Shown: positions 34,658-43,989, counted from the stretch's first letter. The stretch is 64,000 bases of DNA from SCTD01 sp963784675 (GCA_963784675.1 CAWASE010000019.1:1-64000), one strand, 5' to 3'. Numbers and translations: made by a program. The notes: generated from the letters alone by a model not told the origin.

Positions 34658-36409
34658 ATGACCACCCGACGCCGGCTCGCCCTGAGCCTCGTTCTGGCTG
34701 CCGCTCTGTCGACGGCGGTCGCGACCCCCGTCCTGGCTCAGACTTCCTCGACCGCGGAGGTGCTCGCCTACGGCGGCGACCAAGGGGTGACGGTGCAGGC
34801 GCCTGCGGGATCCACCCCGGCGCGGGTGCACCCGACCGGCTCGCAGCCCGCGGTCTCGCCGGACGGCACGCAGCTGGCCTACGTGTTCCGCGACGACTCC
34901 GAGAGGATCAGCGACTCGATCCACCTCAGCGACCTCGACGGCTCGCACGACCGCGCGCTCACCGGCGGCGGCGAAAACCTGCCCGACAGCGCGCCGACCT
35001 GGTCGCCGGACGGGAACCGGCTGGCCTTCGTCCGCGAGCTGCCGGACGGTCCGCACCTGGCGACCGTGCGTGCCGACGGCAGCGGTGAGCAGGTTCTGCC
35101 GCTGCGGGGCCGCTCCCCGGTCTGGTCGCCCGACGGCCGGTTCCTGGCGTTCGCCTCCGGCAGCGCCACCGACGTCGTCGACGCCGCCGGCGCCGGGCAG
35201 GTGCGCCTCACGGGGTCGGCGCCGCTGAGCTGGTCGACGGACGGCACCCGGCTGCTCGTCACCGACCGCCGCAGCGGTCTGGCGCAGCTGTCGCTCGGGG
35301 ACCGCACCGCCGCCCCGCTGCCGGTCCCGGGCGCCACGCTGCTCGACGGCGAGTACAGCGCGTCGGGCCGGCAGGTGTACGCGGTGCGCGGGTCGGCCGG
35401 CCACGGCACGGCCCCCGAGATCGTCAGGGTCGGGACCGACGGCAGCGTCGACGCCACCTTTGGGCCCGTGCCCGGTTCGGGTCCCTCCGCGGGTGGCGGC
35501 GACCGGGCGCGTCCGGCCGTCACCGCCCCGGAGCCGGTTACCCGGCTGAGCGTCATCACGGCAGCGAGCCGCGTGACGCTGCGCTTCGACCGTCGGACCG
35601 CGAGCGACACCGCCGGCGTCACCGTCCGGTACGCGGCCGGCACCACCGCCCCGGCGACGGTGACCGACGGGCTGCCCGGCCCGGACAGCCTGGCCTCCAC
35701 CGCCGACGTGCCGCGCCTGGCGCCGTCGACGACCTACGCGTTCAGCGTCTTCACCCGAGACTGGTCCGGCGCCGCCTCCGTCCCGGCGACGGTCGTGGCC
35801 ACCACGCCGGCCGAGGTGGCGACGACGCTGACCCTGGACGCACCGGACCAGATCGTGTATGGCGACGGGTCCGCACTGACCGGCCGGCTCGTCCGCGAGG
35901 ACACCGGCACGGGCGTGCCCGGCGCCGCCGTGACCCTGCTCGGACACCACGAAGGCGAGTCCGACAGTCGGCTGCAGGCGCTGTCCACGGACGCCGACGG
36001 CCGGTTCACCTTCCGGCGGCTGACCAGCGAGGCCACCCGCTACCGGGTGGAGTACGCCGGCGACGGCACCTTGCTCCCAGCCGCGACCGGCGCGCTCGTG
36101 CTGGTGCAGCAGCGTGTGACGCTCACCTTCACCCCGTCGGACAGCGTGCCGCAGGGGTCGCGGGCGAGCGTGACGGCGACCGTCGCACCGGCCTTCCCCG
36201 GCGGCAACGTCCGGTTCGTCCAGCGGCTCGACCCGTCGGGGGAGCGGAACCGGCTGCAGCGCCTCGACAGCCGCTCGCGCTCGACGTTCACCCTGGACAC
36301 CGCCCACCGGAACGCGCCGTACTACCTGGACCCCGACCTCAGCGTGCAGCCCGGCTACCGGCGCGGGTACCTGAACCGCCCGGTGGAGGCGGTGTTCACG
36401 ATCTCCTAG
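34658..36409 (+). CDS. Secreted multidomain protein: TolB-like propeller, fibronectin III and Ig-like domains
   Basis: 583 residues. A Sec signal peptide (RRRLALSLVLAAALSTAVATPVLA, cleavage near AQT) is followed by WD40-like/TolB repeats (PAVSPDGTQLAYVF, PTWSPDGNRLAFV, PVWSPDGRFLAFA, LSWSTDGTRLLV), about residues 60-270. A fibronectin III-like module (about 300-385) comes next, then two Ig-like beta domains to the end. Probably an envelope or extracellular binding protein; no catalytic site is seen. It shares a mirror-image promoter with the divergent sigma gene, so it is the likely main target of that sigma factor. Confidence 0.85.
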   Translation: MTTRRRLALSLVLAAALSTAVATPVLAQTSSTAEVLAYGGDQGVTVQAPAGSTPARVHPTGSQPAVSPDGTQLAYVFRDDSERISDSIHLSDLDGSHDRALTGGGENLPDSAPTWSPDGNRLAFVRELPDGPHLATVRADGSGEQVLPLRGRSPVWSPDGRFLAFASGSATDVVDAAGAGQVRLTGSAPLSWSTDGTRLLVTDRRSGLAQLSLGDRTAAPLPVPGATLLDGEYSASGRQVYAVRGSAGHGTAPEIVRVGTDGSVDATFGPVPGSGPSAGGGDRARPAVTAPEPVTRLSVITAASRVTLRFDRRTASDTAGVTVRYAAGTTAPATVTDGLPGPDSLASTADVPRLAPSTTYAFSVFTRDWSGAASVPATVVATTPAEVATTLTLDAPDQIVYGDGSALTGRLVREDTGTGVPGAAVTLLGHHEGESDSRLQALSTDADGRFTFRRLTSEATRYRVEYAGDGTLLPAATGALVLVQQRVTLTFTPSDSVPQGSRASVTATVAPAFPGGNVRFVQRLDPSGERNRLQRLDSRSRSTFTLDTAHRNAPYYLDPDLSVQPGYRRGYLNRPVEAVFTIS

Positions 36410-36500
36410 GAGAACGCGACCACCCGTGCCGGCGCTGCAGCCGACGCTCCTGGTAGCCGAAGAGATCAGGGAACGCCCCTGACCCCTGCCCGGAGGCACC

Positions 36501-37475
36501 GTGTCCAGCCTGCACCTGCTCGAGCCCGAGACGACCACCCGTGCCGATGCTGAACGGGTGGCCCGGGACGTCGTGCACGGTGTGGAGCGGGTCGTGCACG
36601 GGCGGCGTTCCGCCGTCGAGAGGATCACCTGTGCGGTGCTGGCCGGTGGGCACGTGCTCGTCGAGGACGTGCCGGGCAGCGGCAAGACGACGCTCGCCCG
36701 GGCGTTCTCGCGGGTGCTCGGCGGTGAGTTCCGACGGATCCAAGGCACTGCCGACCTGCTGCCCGCCGACATCACGGGCAGCGGCGTGTGGGAGGCCGAG
36801 CGGCGCGCCTTCACGTTCGTCCCCGGCCCGCTGTTCGGGCACGTCGTGCTCGTCGACGAGCTCAACCGCACGCCGCCGCGCACGCAGTCGGCGTTCCTGG
36901 AGGCGATGGACGAGGGCGCCGTCACCGTCGACGGGCGACGCCACGCGCTGCCGGACCCGTTCGTCGTGCTCGCCACCCAGAACCCGCTGGAGCAGTACGG
37001 CACGTATCCGCTGCCCGAGGGTCAGCTGGACCGGTTCATGGTCACTCTCGCCCTCGGCGCGAACGACCCGGCCGTCGAGCGGCAGGTGGTGCGCGAGCAG
37101 CTCGACCATGCCACCGTCGACGAGCTGCAGGCGGTGACGAGCCCTGCGGAGATCGCGCGGGTCCGTGCAGAGGTCCGCCGCACGCACGTCGCCGACGCCG
37201 TCCTGGACCACGCCGTCCGCGTCGTCGAGGCCACCCGGACGGCTCCGGGGGTGGCGCTGGGCGCGAGCACGCGGGCCGCGCTGTCGCTGGTGCGCTGCGC
37301 GCAGGCCCGCGCGCTGCTGGCTGGTCGCGACCACGTCCGGCCCGACGACGTGAAGGCCTTGGCCGCAGCAGTTCTCGGTCACCGCCTGGTGCTGCTCGAC
37401 GGGCAGGGTTCGCCGACCCGCGGGCAGCAGGTCGTGTCCGCGCTGCTGTCGTCGGTGCCGGTGCCGCTGGCGTGA
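36501..37475 (+). CDS. MoxR-family AAA+ ATPase
   Basis: 324 residues. Walker A VEDVPGSGKTTLARA (about residue 55), Walker B HVVLVDELNRTPPRTQSAFLEAM, sensor 1 VLATQNPLEQYGTYPLPEGQLDRF, all characteristic of MoxR chaperone ATPases. The next genes encode a DUF58 protein and a transglutaminase, the standard MoxR operon thought to remodel or assemble envelope proteins. GTG start behind GGAGG. The 91-base gap before it holds no clear promoter. Coupled to DUF58 by a GTGA overlap. Confidence 0.92.
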   Translation: MSSLHLLEPETTTRADAERVARDVVHGVERVVHGRRSAVERITCAVLAGGHVLVEDVPGSGKTTLARAFSRVLGGEFRRIQGTADLLPADITGSGVWEAERRAFTFVPGPLFGHVVLVDELNRTPPRTQSAFLEAMDEGAVTVDGRRHALPDPFVVLATQNPLEQYGTYPLPEGQLDRFMVTLALGANDPAVERQVVREQLDHATVDELQAVTSPAEIARVRAEVRRTHVADAVLDHAVRVVEATRTAPGVALGASTRAALSLVRCAQARALLAGRDHVRPDDVKALAAAVLGHRLVLLDGQGSPTRGQQVVSALLSSVPVPLA

Positions 37476-38476
37476 ACGGCCGGACCACGAACGACGGGCC
37501 GACGCGCACCCGAGCCACCCGCGCCCTGCCCCTGACGCTGGGCGCCGGGGGGCTGCTGCAGGCGCTCTCGCGCGCGAACGGCAGCCCGTGGCTCGCCCTG
37601 GCGTCGGGGGCGCTGCTCGCTCTGGTCGTGGTGGCAGTCGTCCTGCGTCCCAGGATCGACGACGTCCGGGTGGAACGGCTCGTGGCGGAGCGCGCGGCGG
37701 TCGGTGAGACGGTGCACACCACCCTGGTCCTCACCAACGCGGGACGCCGCACCAGCCCGCCGCTGCTGATCGCCGACGAGCTTCCCGGCCACCAGGCGCT
37801 GGAGTGCTCGGTGGGGCCGCTGGCGCCGGGACAGCGGGTGCAGTGGCGGGCGGCGCGTCAGGTGCTGCACCGCACCGCGTCCGACGGGGGCGTGGTGCGG
37901 GTGGCGGCCGGCAGCCCGGTCGGGATGCTGCAGACGCGTCGCGAGGTGCACCTCGCGGGCGACGTCCGCGCCTGGCCGGCCCCCGCAGCACCTGCGCTGC
38001 TGCCGACGCGGGCGCGCGGAGGGGAGGGCGCGGCCGGCTCGCGGCCCTCGCCGGGTGCCGGGCTGGAGGTGCTGGGGCTGCGACCGTTCCGGCACGGCGA
38101 CCCCGCGCGGGCCGTCTCCGCGCGCGCCAGCGCCCGGCACGGACGCCCCCTGGTGCTGGAGCGCGAGCGCGAGCGGGAACCACCGCTGGTCGTGCTCGTG
38201 CTCGGTGGGGCACGGGGCGAGGCCTGGGAGGACGCCGTCGCAGGTGCGTGCGCCCTCGCGCTGCAGACGCTGCGCAGCGGCCGCCCGCTGCTGCTGCTGG
38301 GTCCGCCCGGCCCTGAGCGACCGACGAGCGCGCGACAGGTGCGGGACGCCTTCGCCGCCGCGGACCTGGCGCCGGCGCTGCCCGACGCGCAGACCCGGGC
38401 GGCGCTGCGTCGGGCCGGCCGCGACGCCCGGCTGTTCGTGCTCGGACCGCCTCCGGCGGGTGGCTCGGGTGCGTGA
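37472..38476 (+). CDS. DUF58 protein, MoxR partner
   Basis: 334 residues: one or two hydrophobic stretches near the N-terminus (PWLALASGALLALVVVAVVL), a beta-rich domain, and the DUF58 signature LRPFRHGDPARAVSARASARHGRPLVLERE (broken into GLRPFRHGDPARAV and ASARHGRPLVLE), followed by a VWA-like remainder (LVVLVLGG). Usually the substrate-binding partner of MoxR. GTG start overlaps the MoxR stop; the following gene starts eight bases before its stop. Confidence 0.88.
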   Translation: MNGRTTNDGPTRTRATRALPLTLGAGGLLQALSRANGSPWLALASGALLALVVVAVVLRPRIDDVRVERLVAERAAVGETVHTTLVLTNAGRRTSPPLLIADELPGHQALECSVGPLAPGQRVQWRAARQVLHRTASDGGVVRVAAGSPVGMLQTRREVHLAGDVRAWPAPAAPALLPTRARGGEGAAGSRPSPGAGLEVLGLRPFRHGDPARAVSARASARHGRPLVLEREREREPPLVVLVLGGARGEAWEDAVAGACALALQTLRSGRPLLLLGPPGPERPTSARQVRDAFAAADLAPALPDAQTRAALRRAGRDARLFVLGPPPAGGSGA

Positions 38477-40340
38477 GGACCGGCGCGCGGTCGTCGTAGC
38501 AGGCGGCGTCGGTCAGCTCGCGGCCGTCGTGGCCGAGGTGCTGCCGGTGGTGGCCCTGCCCGTCACGCTCGCGCTGCTGCTGGTCGCGGCGGAGCTGAGC
38601 GGACGTGCCGACGAGCGACAGGCCCGCAGGCTGCGCGGCGTGGCGACCGGCCTGGCTCTGGTCGCAGTCGGGCTCGCACTGCCGCGGGTCTTGTCACCCG
38701 GCGCCGGCGGTCTGCGCGAGGTGCTCGGACCGCTGCTGGTGGCGGTCCAGGTGGCGCACGCCGCGACCTGGCGCACCCACCGTGAGCTGCAGGGCGGGCT
38801 CGGCATCGCTGTCGGTCTGCTCGTGCTCGGCGCGTCCTACGCACCCGACGTCCTGGTCGGGCTGCCGCTGCTCGCCGGCTGGGTGGCGTGCGTGCACGCG
38901 CACCTGCGGCTGCAGCAGAGCAGGCTCACGGACGTGCCGCAGGTGGCCGGTCCGGCGCGCCCGTCCACCCTGGCCGCAACGGCGCTCGCCGTCGTGGTCG
39001 GGCTGGTGGCCTTTTTGCTGCTGCCCCAACCGTCGGAGGCCGCCGCTGCGCGGCTCGGCTCCTCGAAGGCAGGTGCGGCGAGCTCGGCCCGGGCGGCCGG
39101 CCTCTCCGGCGACGAGGTGGACCTGCGCGCGCGCGGCGACCTGTCCGACCGGGTGCTGGCCGAGGTGGTCGAGCCGAGCGAGCTCGGCCTCTGGCGTTCC
39201 TCGGCCTACAGCAGCTGGGACGGGGCACGCTGGAGCGCGCCCGAGACCCAGCCGCAGCTGCTCGCCGGTCCGCCGTTCCGGCTCCCGGACGCCCCGACCG
39301 GCCGCACCCGCACCGACCGCGTCGACCTCCGGCAGGGCGGCGGCGTCGTCTGGTCGCCGGGCCTGCCGGTCAGTGTCCGCCCGGCCGGCGGAGGCGCTGC
39401 CCTGGACCGCTCCGGAGCTGTCCGGCTGCCCAGCCGGACGCGGACGTACGACGTGACGTCCGTGCCGCTGACCCAGGACGTCGCGGCGCTGAGGGCCGGC
39501 GCCGCCGATGCGCGCTGGCTACAGCTGCCGGCCGGCCTGCCGGACCGCGTGCGCGTGCTCGCCGAGCAGGTCACCGCCGGCCAGGCCAGCACCGCCGGCA
39601 AGGTCCGCGCCGTCGAGCAGTGGCTGGCCGCGAACGCCCGGTACCAGCTCGACTCGCCCGTCCCCGGTCCGGGGGAGGACGCCGTCGACCGCTTCCTGTT
39701 CGTGGACCGGGTCGGCTTCTGCGAGCAGTTCGCCGCGGCCGAGACGGTGCTGCTGCGCGCGGTCGGGATCCCGTCGCGGTTCGTGGTCGGACTGGCCTAC
39801 GGCGAACCCAGCGGTGGTGGACGGCGCCTGTTCCGGGAGAAGAACCTGCACGCCTGGGTCGAGGTGTCCTACGCGGGCGAGGTCTGGGCCTCCTCGGACC
39901 CGACCGCCGGTGCGGCCCAGGTGCAGGCGACGGCCTCGCTGCGCGCCCGGCTCGCGACCTTGGTCCTGCGCGGTCTGCGGGCCCTGGACGGTGTGCCGGG
40001 TGGGCGTCCCGCGCTCGTGCTGCTGCTGCTCGGCGGCGTGGCTGCGGCGGCGCTGGCTCGAGGCCTGCCGCATCGCGCGCGGCACGTCGAGGACATGGCC
40101 GACGCCGCCCCGGCGGGACGTCCGGCGCTGGCCTCGTTCCTGCGCTGGGACGCCACCCTGGGCCCGGCGGCCCGGCGGAGCGGGGAGTCGCTGCCGGAGA
40201 TGCGCCGACGGCTGGCCCTGCCCGCCACGCAGGCGCAGGCGCTGTCCGTCGTCGAGCAGGAGTGCTACGCCCTCGATCCCCCGGACGAGGAGAGGGCGGG
40301 CTCGGTCGAGACGGCGCTGACCGCTCCCTCGGTGACCTGA
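38469..40340 (+). CDS. TgpA-like membrane transglutaminase
   Basis: 623 residues. Five or six N-terminal membrane helices (DUF3488 type), an extracytoplasmic transglutaminase core, one further helix (PALVLLLLGGVAAAALA) and a cytoplasmic DUF4129-like tail. The catalytic triad is intact: Cys418 in RVGFCEQFAAAE, His461 in NLHAWVEVSY, Asp477 in SSDPTAG. Third gene of the MoxR-DUF58 operon. The substrate is unknown; related proteins are peptidases or crosslinkers at the envelope. GTG at 38469 overlaps DUF58 by eight bases. Confidence 0.9.
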   Translation: MREDRRAVVVAGGVGQLAAVVAEVLPVVALPVTLALLLVAAELSGRADERQARRLRGVATGLALVAVGLALPRVLSPGAGGLREVLGPLLVAVQVAHAATWRTHRELQGGLGIAVGLLVLGASYAPDVLVGLPLLAGWVACVHAHLRLQQSRLTDVPQVAGPARPSTLAATALAVVVGLVAFLLLPQPSEAAAARLGSSKAGAASSARAAGLSGDEVDLRARGDLSDRVLAEVVEPSELGLWRSSAYSSWDGARWSAPETQPQLLAGPPFRLPDAPTGRTRTDRVDLRQGGGVVWSPGLPVSVRPAGGGAALDRSGAVRLPSRTRTYDVTSVPLTQDVAALRAGAADARWLQLPAGLPDRVRVLAEQVTAGQASTAGKVRAVEQWLAANARYQLDSPVPGPGEDAVDRFLFVDRVGFCEQFAAAETVLLRAVGIPSRFVVGLAYGEPSGGGRRLFREKNLHAWVEVSYAGEVWASSDPTAGAAQVQATASLRARLATLVLRGLRALDGVPGGRPALVLLLLGGVAAAALARGLPHRARHVEDMADAAPAGRPALASFLRWDATLGPAARRSGESLPEMRRRLALPATQAQALSVVEQECYALDPPDEERAGSVETALTAPSVT

Positions 40341-40344
40341 CGGC

Positions 40345-41076
40345 TCACCGCGGCAGCAGCCGGGGCCTGGCGAAGCGCACCGACACCCCGGAAGAGAAGA
40401 CCACGTGCGGCGCACCGACCGGAGCCGGCAGGCCCGCCGCCTGCACGACGTCCTCGTCCAGATCGAGCAGCTCGGCCCGGCGCAGCTGCCACGGCTCGTG
40501 GGAGACCGGCGCCCAGGCGGTCCGCCCACCGGGGACGGCGGAGAACAGCCCCCACCGAGCCGTGAGGAACAGCGACAGCGCATCGACCGCCACCGGCTCG
40601 CCGACCCGGACCCGGACGCTCGCGCGCGCACCAGGCGGACCGGGCCAGCGTCGCCGGCTGCGGTAGGTGACCTCGTCGCCGTCCCTGCTCACGCTCATCG
40701 ACGCCCAGCAGTAGGGCAGCGCGTACCCGGCGCGCGCGGTCAGGCACGGCAGCAGCCGGGAGGCGTCCAGCGAGCGGAAGACGACCCCGCGTCGCCCGGC
40801 GGCGTCGGTGGCGTAGAGCCGCACGTTCGTCTCGGGGAAGGTGGACAACCACGGGATCGGTGGGAGGCCCAGCACTCCCACGTCGCGCATGACGAAAGGG
40901 ATCAGGCCCACGTAGGTGACGCCGTCGTGGACGTCCGGCACGGTGCCCGGCGGCAGCAGCGGTGCCACCAGGGCAGGCTCGACCGGCCAGTGCAGCATCG
41001 TCAGGTCGTGCCAGCCCTGCCGGAATACGGGACGGCGGACGTGCAGCGGCGCGGTCGACGTCAGGGGTTGCAGCAC
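40345..41076 (-). CDS. DUF2071 (YqjF-like) protein
   Basis: 243 residues of the DUF2071 family: LTMLHWPVEPALVAPLLPPGT near the N-terminus, VGLIPFVMRDV, and FPETNVRLYATD, the conserved signature. Soluble, no signal peptide; function unknown in the family. GTG start at 41076 with a TACGGT box six bases upstream suggests a leaderless transcript. It converges on the transglutaminase operon with only four bases between the stops. Confidence 0.87.
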   Translation of the reverse strand: MLQPLTSTAPLHVRRPVFRQGWHDLTMLHWPVEPALVAPLLPPGTVPDVHDGVTYVGLIPFVMRDVGVLGLPPIPWLSTFPETNVRLYATDAAGRRGVVFRSLDASRLLPCLTARAGYALPYCWASMSVSRDGDEVTYRSRRRWPGPPGARASVRVRVGEPVAVDALSLFLTARWGLFSAVPGGRTAWAPVSHEPWQLRRAELLDLDEDVVQAAGLPAPVGAPHVVFSSGVSVRFARPRLLPR

Positions 41077-41082
41077 TCTCCG

Positions 41083-41088
41083 ACCGTA
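41083..41088 (-). promoter_or_regulatory. -10 box (TACGGT) of a leaderless promoter
   Basis: On the minus strand TACGGT is followed by six bases and the GTG at 41076. Confidence 0.5.
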
Positions 41089-41112
41089 GGGGCGACGGGC
41101 CGGACCGGCGAC

Positions 41113-43404
41113 TCAGCCGGTGCGCAGCCGGGCGGTGCCGGCGGAGTCGGCCCGAACTGCCGGCGCTCCCTTCGTGCTGACCAGCGCACCGGGCCGCAGC
41201 CCGTCGATGCGCACCGTCGCCGGGCCGTCGGAGGTCATCGTGAGGGCGACGGTCGACGCCTTGGCCAGACCCGCGCCGACGGCGTCGACGGTCACGGCGG
41301 AGACGCCCGTCAGCTCCAGGGTCAAGGCGTTCGACCTCGGGGCGAAGCCGGTGCGCTGCCAGGTCTGGTTCGTCACGACCACCGGGGACGGGTCGCCGGG
41401 CGTCTCGGTGTGCTGCTCCTTCACGACGTCGACCAGCGGCTCGGCCAGCGCCGCGGAGTGCGCTCTGACGGTCGCGAGGAAGCCCGCGGCGGAGGACCGC
41501 GCCGCGAGCGCCGGCAGCCAGTACACGCCGGTAGCGGTCAGACCGAGCTCAGGACGCGCCAGGTCGGGGTACCACGTGTAGTCGATGCGGGCGGCGGTGC
41601 GCTCGCGGGTGGTACGGCCCAGCTCTGAGGTGGCACGAGCGAACGCGTCCTTGGCGGCGTAGGGGATGTGCCCCTCCGTCGGGTAGTACTCGGCGTGGTA
41701 GCGGTAGCCGCGGCTGTCGAAGCCGGCCACCTGCTCCAGCACCGAGGTGAACGGCACCAGCTCGTCGGCCATGCCGCTGTCGACCAACCACGGCACGTGC
41801 CGGGCGTTGCCGACCAGCGGCAGCGTGTCGCCGTCGTCGGTGCAGCGACCGGGGTTGCTGCCGGTACGCACGTCACCGCGCACGCGGACGCCGCAGGTGG
41901 GCGGACCGGCGATCGCGAGCGCCTTGGCGAACAGGTCGGGGTGCGCGAGACCGAGCTTGTAGGAGCCGTAGCCGCCCATCGAGTAGCCGCTGATGACGGT
42001 GCGCTCCGGGTCGAGCGTGAAGGAGTGCGCGAGGCGGTTCCAGACCTCCCAGAAGTCGACCTCGGCCTCGTCGAAGTACCACATGTCCGGGCCGCGACCG
42101 AGCGTCGTCGCGCAGATCGAGTTCCGCTCCTCGCACGTCTGGCGCACCTGGTTGGGGTCCAGCGCGCCGTACTGGTTGTGCATCACCGACAGGCTGTGCA
42201 GCATCCAGGTCAGCGGCATCGGGGTGCCCGGCCGGTAGGTCGTCGGGACGTAGACGCCGAACGGCTGGACCCGGCCCAGGTAGTTCGGTCGCAGGTCGCC
42301 CGTACCACCGCCGGTGTTCTCCACGACGCCCTGGCCGAGGTCGAGCGCGCTGACGAACCAGCGGTTGGAGTAGCCGGTGACGAGCGGCTCCGGCGTGCTG
42401 CGCCGCTGCCCGAGGTCGGACCAGGCGAGGTCCTGCGAGAACGGAGCGACGTCGCTCGCCGCCAGAGCTTCGGCCTGGTGGTCCTCGAACCAGTAGTTGC
42501 CCATGTCCGCGGTGCGGGCGGCCGCGCTCACCCCGGCCTGGTTCGTGGCGATCCCGTGCTTGTACTGCTGAGGCTCGCTGGCGACGCTGCGGTAGGAGGC
42601 GTTGTAGACGGCTGGCTGACCGCCCAGGGCCCCGGTGGCGGGCGCCATCGCGTCCCCGGCGGCGTTGCTCAGCCCCGCGGCCAACCTCAGGCGCCAGGTG
42701 CCGGCGACCGGCAGCGTGGTGCGCGGCACGCGCACGACGAACGACCGCGCCGTCCGGTCGACGGTCAGCCCGGCCGAGACGTCGGTGCGCTTGCCGCTGC
42801 GGGCGTCGACGAGAAAGGCCTTGCGGCTGCTGACGACCAGCGCGGTGTCCAGCCCGGGGGAGGAGACGCCGGCGCCGGCGGGCCAGGCGCGGACGCCGTC
42901 CTGGGTGGACGCGTTGGTGTCCAGACCCCAGACCGCGATCGGCACCGTCGGGTCGACGAGCGTGTTCCAGTCGACCCGCCAGTAGGACGCCTTCGCGTCG
43001 AGCCCGACGGCGTTGCGGAACACGTCGGCGCCGTTCTTGCTCGCCGGGCCGTCGGGGTAGGTGAAGCCCCCGTCGGTGGGGGCGAGGGAGGCGATGGCGG
43101 CGTCCTGGGCCGCGGCGGCGGTGGTGAAGGCGCCGTGGTCGTCGTACAGGAAGTCGGTCCAGAAGCTCGCGCCCCCCGCCAGCCGGCCGGTGCCGCTGGT
43201 GCGGCTGAACTGCTCACCGAACGGCCAGCCCTGCGGAGCCGGCAAGGTGGGCTCGGCCCGGGTGGCCGCCGGTGGGACGTTGCTCGGCAGGCCCGCGGGG
43301 CGGTCCGCACCGGACGGCCTGGCGCCGGGCGCAGCGGCGGCGGCGCCTGCCGCGAGCAGGGCAGCAGCGGCCGCGAGGGCGACGAGCGGGCGGAGTCGGG
43401 GCAC
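41113..43404 (-). CDS. Large secreted alpha/beta hydrolase (esterase/peptidase-like)
   Basis: 763 residues. A Sec signal peptide (RLRPLVALAAAAALLAAGAAAAA) is followed by a beta-sandwich region (about 50-290) resembling the C-terminal/DOMON-like module of glucodextranases, then an alpha/beta hydrolase domain with nucleophile elbow GYSMGGYGSYK (Ser near residue 475) and a later His (EGHIPYA) as the likely base. A C-terminal beta domain ends the protein. Likely degrades an extracellular ester or polymer; the substrate is not evident. GTG start with gggagg upstream. Monocistronic. Confidence 0.82.
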   Translation of the reverse strand: MPRLRPLVALAAAAALLAAGAAAAAPGARPSGADRPAGLPSNVPPAATRAEPTLPAPQGWPFGEQFSRTSGTGRLAGGASFWTDFLYDDHGAFTTAAAAQDAAIASLAPTDGGFTYPDGPASKNGADVFRNAVGLDAKASYWRVDWNTLVDPTVPIAVWGLDTNASTQDGVRAWPAGAGVSSPGLDTALVVSSRKAFLVDARSGKRTDVSAGLTVDRTARSFVVRVPRTTLPVAGTWRLRLAAGLSNAAGDAMAPATGALGGQPAVYNASYRSVASEPQQYKHGIATNQAGVSAAARTADMGNYWFEDHQAEALAASDVAPFSQDLAWSDLGQRRSTPEPLVTGYSNRWFVSALDLGQGVVENTGGGTGDLRPNYLGRVQPFGVYVPTTYRPGTPMPLTWMLHSLSVMHNQYGALDPNQVRQTCEERNSICATTLGRGPDMWYFDEAEVDFWEVWNRLAHSFTLDPERTVISGYSMGGYGSYKLGLAHPDLFAKALAIAGPPTCGVRVRGDVRTGSNPGRCTDDGDTLPLVGNARHVPWLVDSGMADELVPFTSVLEQVAGFDSRGYRYHAEYYPTEGHIPYAAKDAFARATSELGRTTRERTAARIDYTWYPDLARPELGLTATGVYWLPALAARSSAAGFLATVRAHSAALAEPLVDVVKEQHTETPGDPSPVVVTNQTWQRTGFAPRSNALTLELTGVSAVTVDAVGAGLAKASTVALTMTSDGPATVRIDGLRPGALVSTKGAPAVRADSAGTARLRTG

Positions 43405-43484
43405 GGGGGTCCTCCCAGAGGTACGGCGGCGCGGCGGCCACGTCCCTGCAGGAGTTCGACATCGATACCGTCGGCTCCTGCCGG

Positions 43485-43943
43485 TCAGGCCCGCAGCGAG
43501 AACAGCAGGTGCTGCGAGAGATCACCCACCAGGTCGACGTGCATCACGCGGGTGTCGAAGCGCCAACGGCCCGCCAGGTGGCGGAACGTGTCGTGGTAGC
43601 GGCCGGCGATGATCGGCTGCAGCGGCAGCGCCGGCGTGGACTGCAGCACGGTGAAGCAGGAGCGGCTCGCGCCGGTTCCGGTCTGCTCGTCGACCGTGAC
43701 GATCGCGTTGGTGACCAGGTGCCGGGTCTTCGGGGTGCCGGTGTCGGGGTAGCGGCGCGTGGAGCGCTCGTACATCTCCCGCACGCGGTCCCGTCCCTCA
43801 TAGACCGTGCCTGGAGGGCCGTCGGGCACGCCGTGGATGCGGCCGTCGGCGAACAGCTCGGCGACGCCGTCGAAGTCGCCGGCGTCGATGCGCTCGGCGT
43901 ACTCGTACAGCAGGTTCTCCAGAGCGCGCGCGCTGTCCACCAT
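43485..43943 (-). CDS. SnoaL/NTF2-like protein
   Basis: 152 residues of the NTF2-like cone fold: ALENLLYEYAERIDAGDFDGVAELFADG at the N-terminus, RDRVREMYERS in the middle, and RHLVTNAIVTVD, as in the SnoaL_4/ring-hydroxylating-dioxygenase-beta-like group. These proteins act as small-molecule isomerases, hydrolases or binding proteins; no catalytic dyad can be assigned by eye. ATG at 43943 with a TAGGGT box seven bases upstream. Confidence 0.82.
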   Translation of the reverse strand: MVDSARALENLLYEYAERIDAGDFDGVAELFADGRIHGVPDGPPGTVYEGRDRVREMYERSTRRYPDTGTPKTRHLVTNAIVTVDEQTGTGASRSCFTVLQSTPALPLQPIIAGRYHDTFRHLAGRWRFDTRVMHVDLVGDLSQHLLFSLRA

Positions 43944-43950
43944 GGCGTGC

Positions 43951-43956
43951 ACCCTA
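43951..43956 (-). promoter_or_regulatory. -10 box (TAGGGT) of a leaderless promoter
   Basis: On the minus strand TAGGGT is followed by seven bases and the ATG at 43943. Confidence 0.5.
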
Positions 43957-43989
43957 GGCAGAGCGCCGTCCAGGAGCACGCGGTCGGCG

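Noticed and set aside
34064..37003. A 979-codon minus-strand protein ending with the sigma factor
   Set aside because: Only the last 174 codons are a real gene; the rest is antisense to the propeller and MoxR genes.
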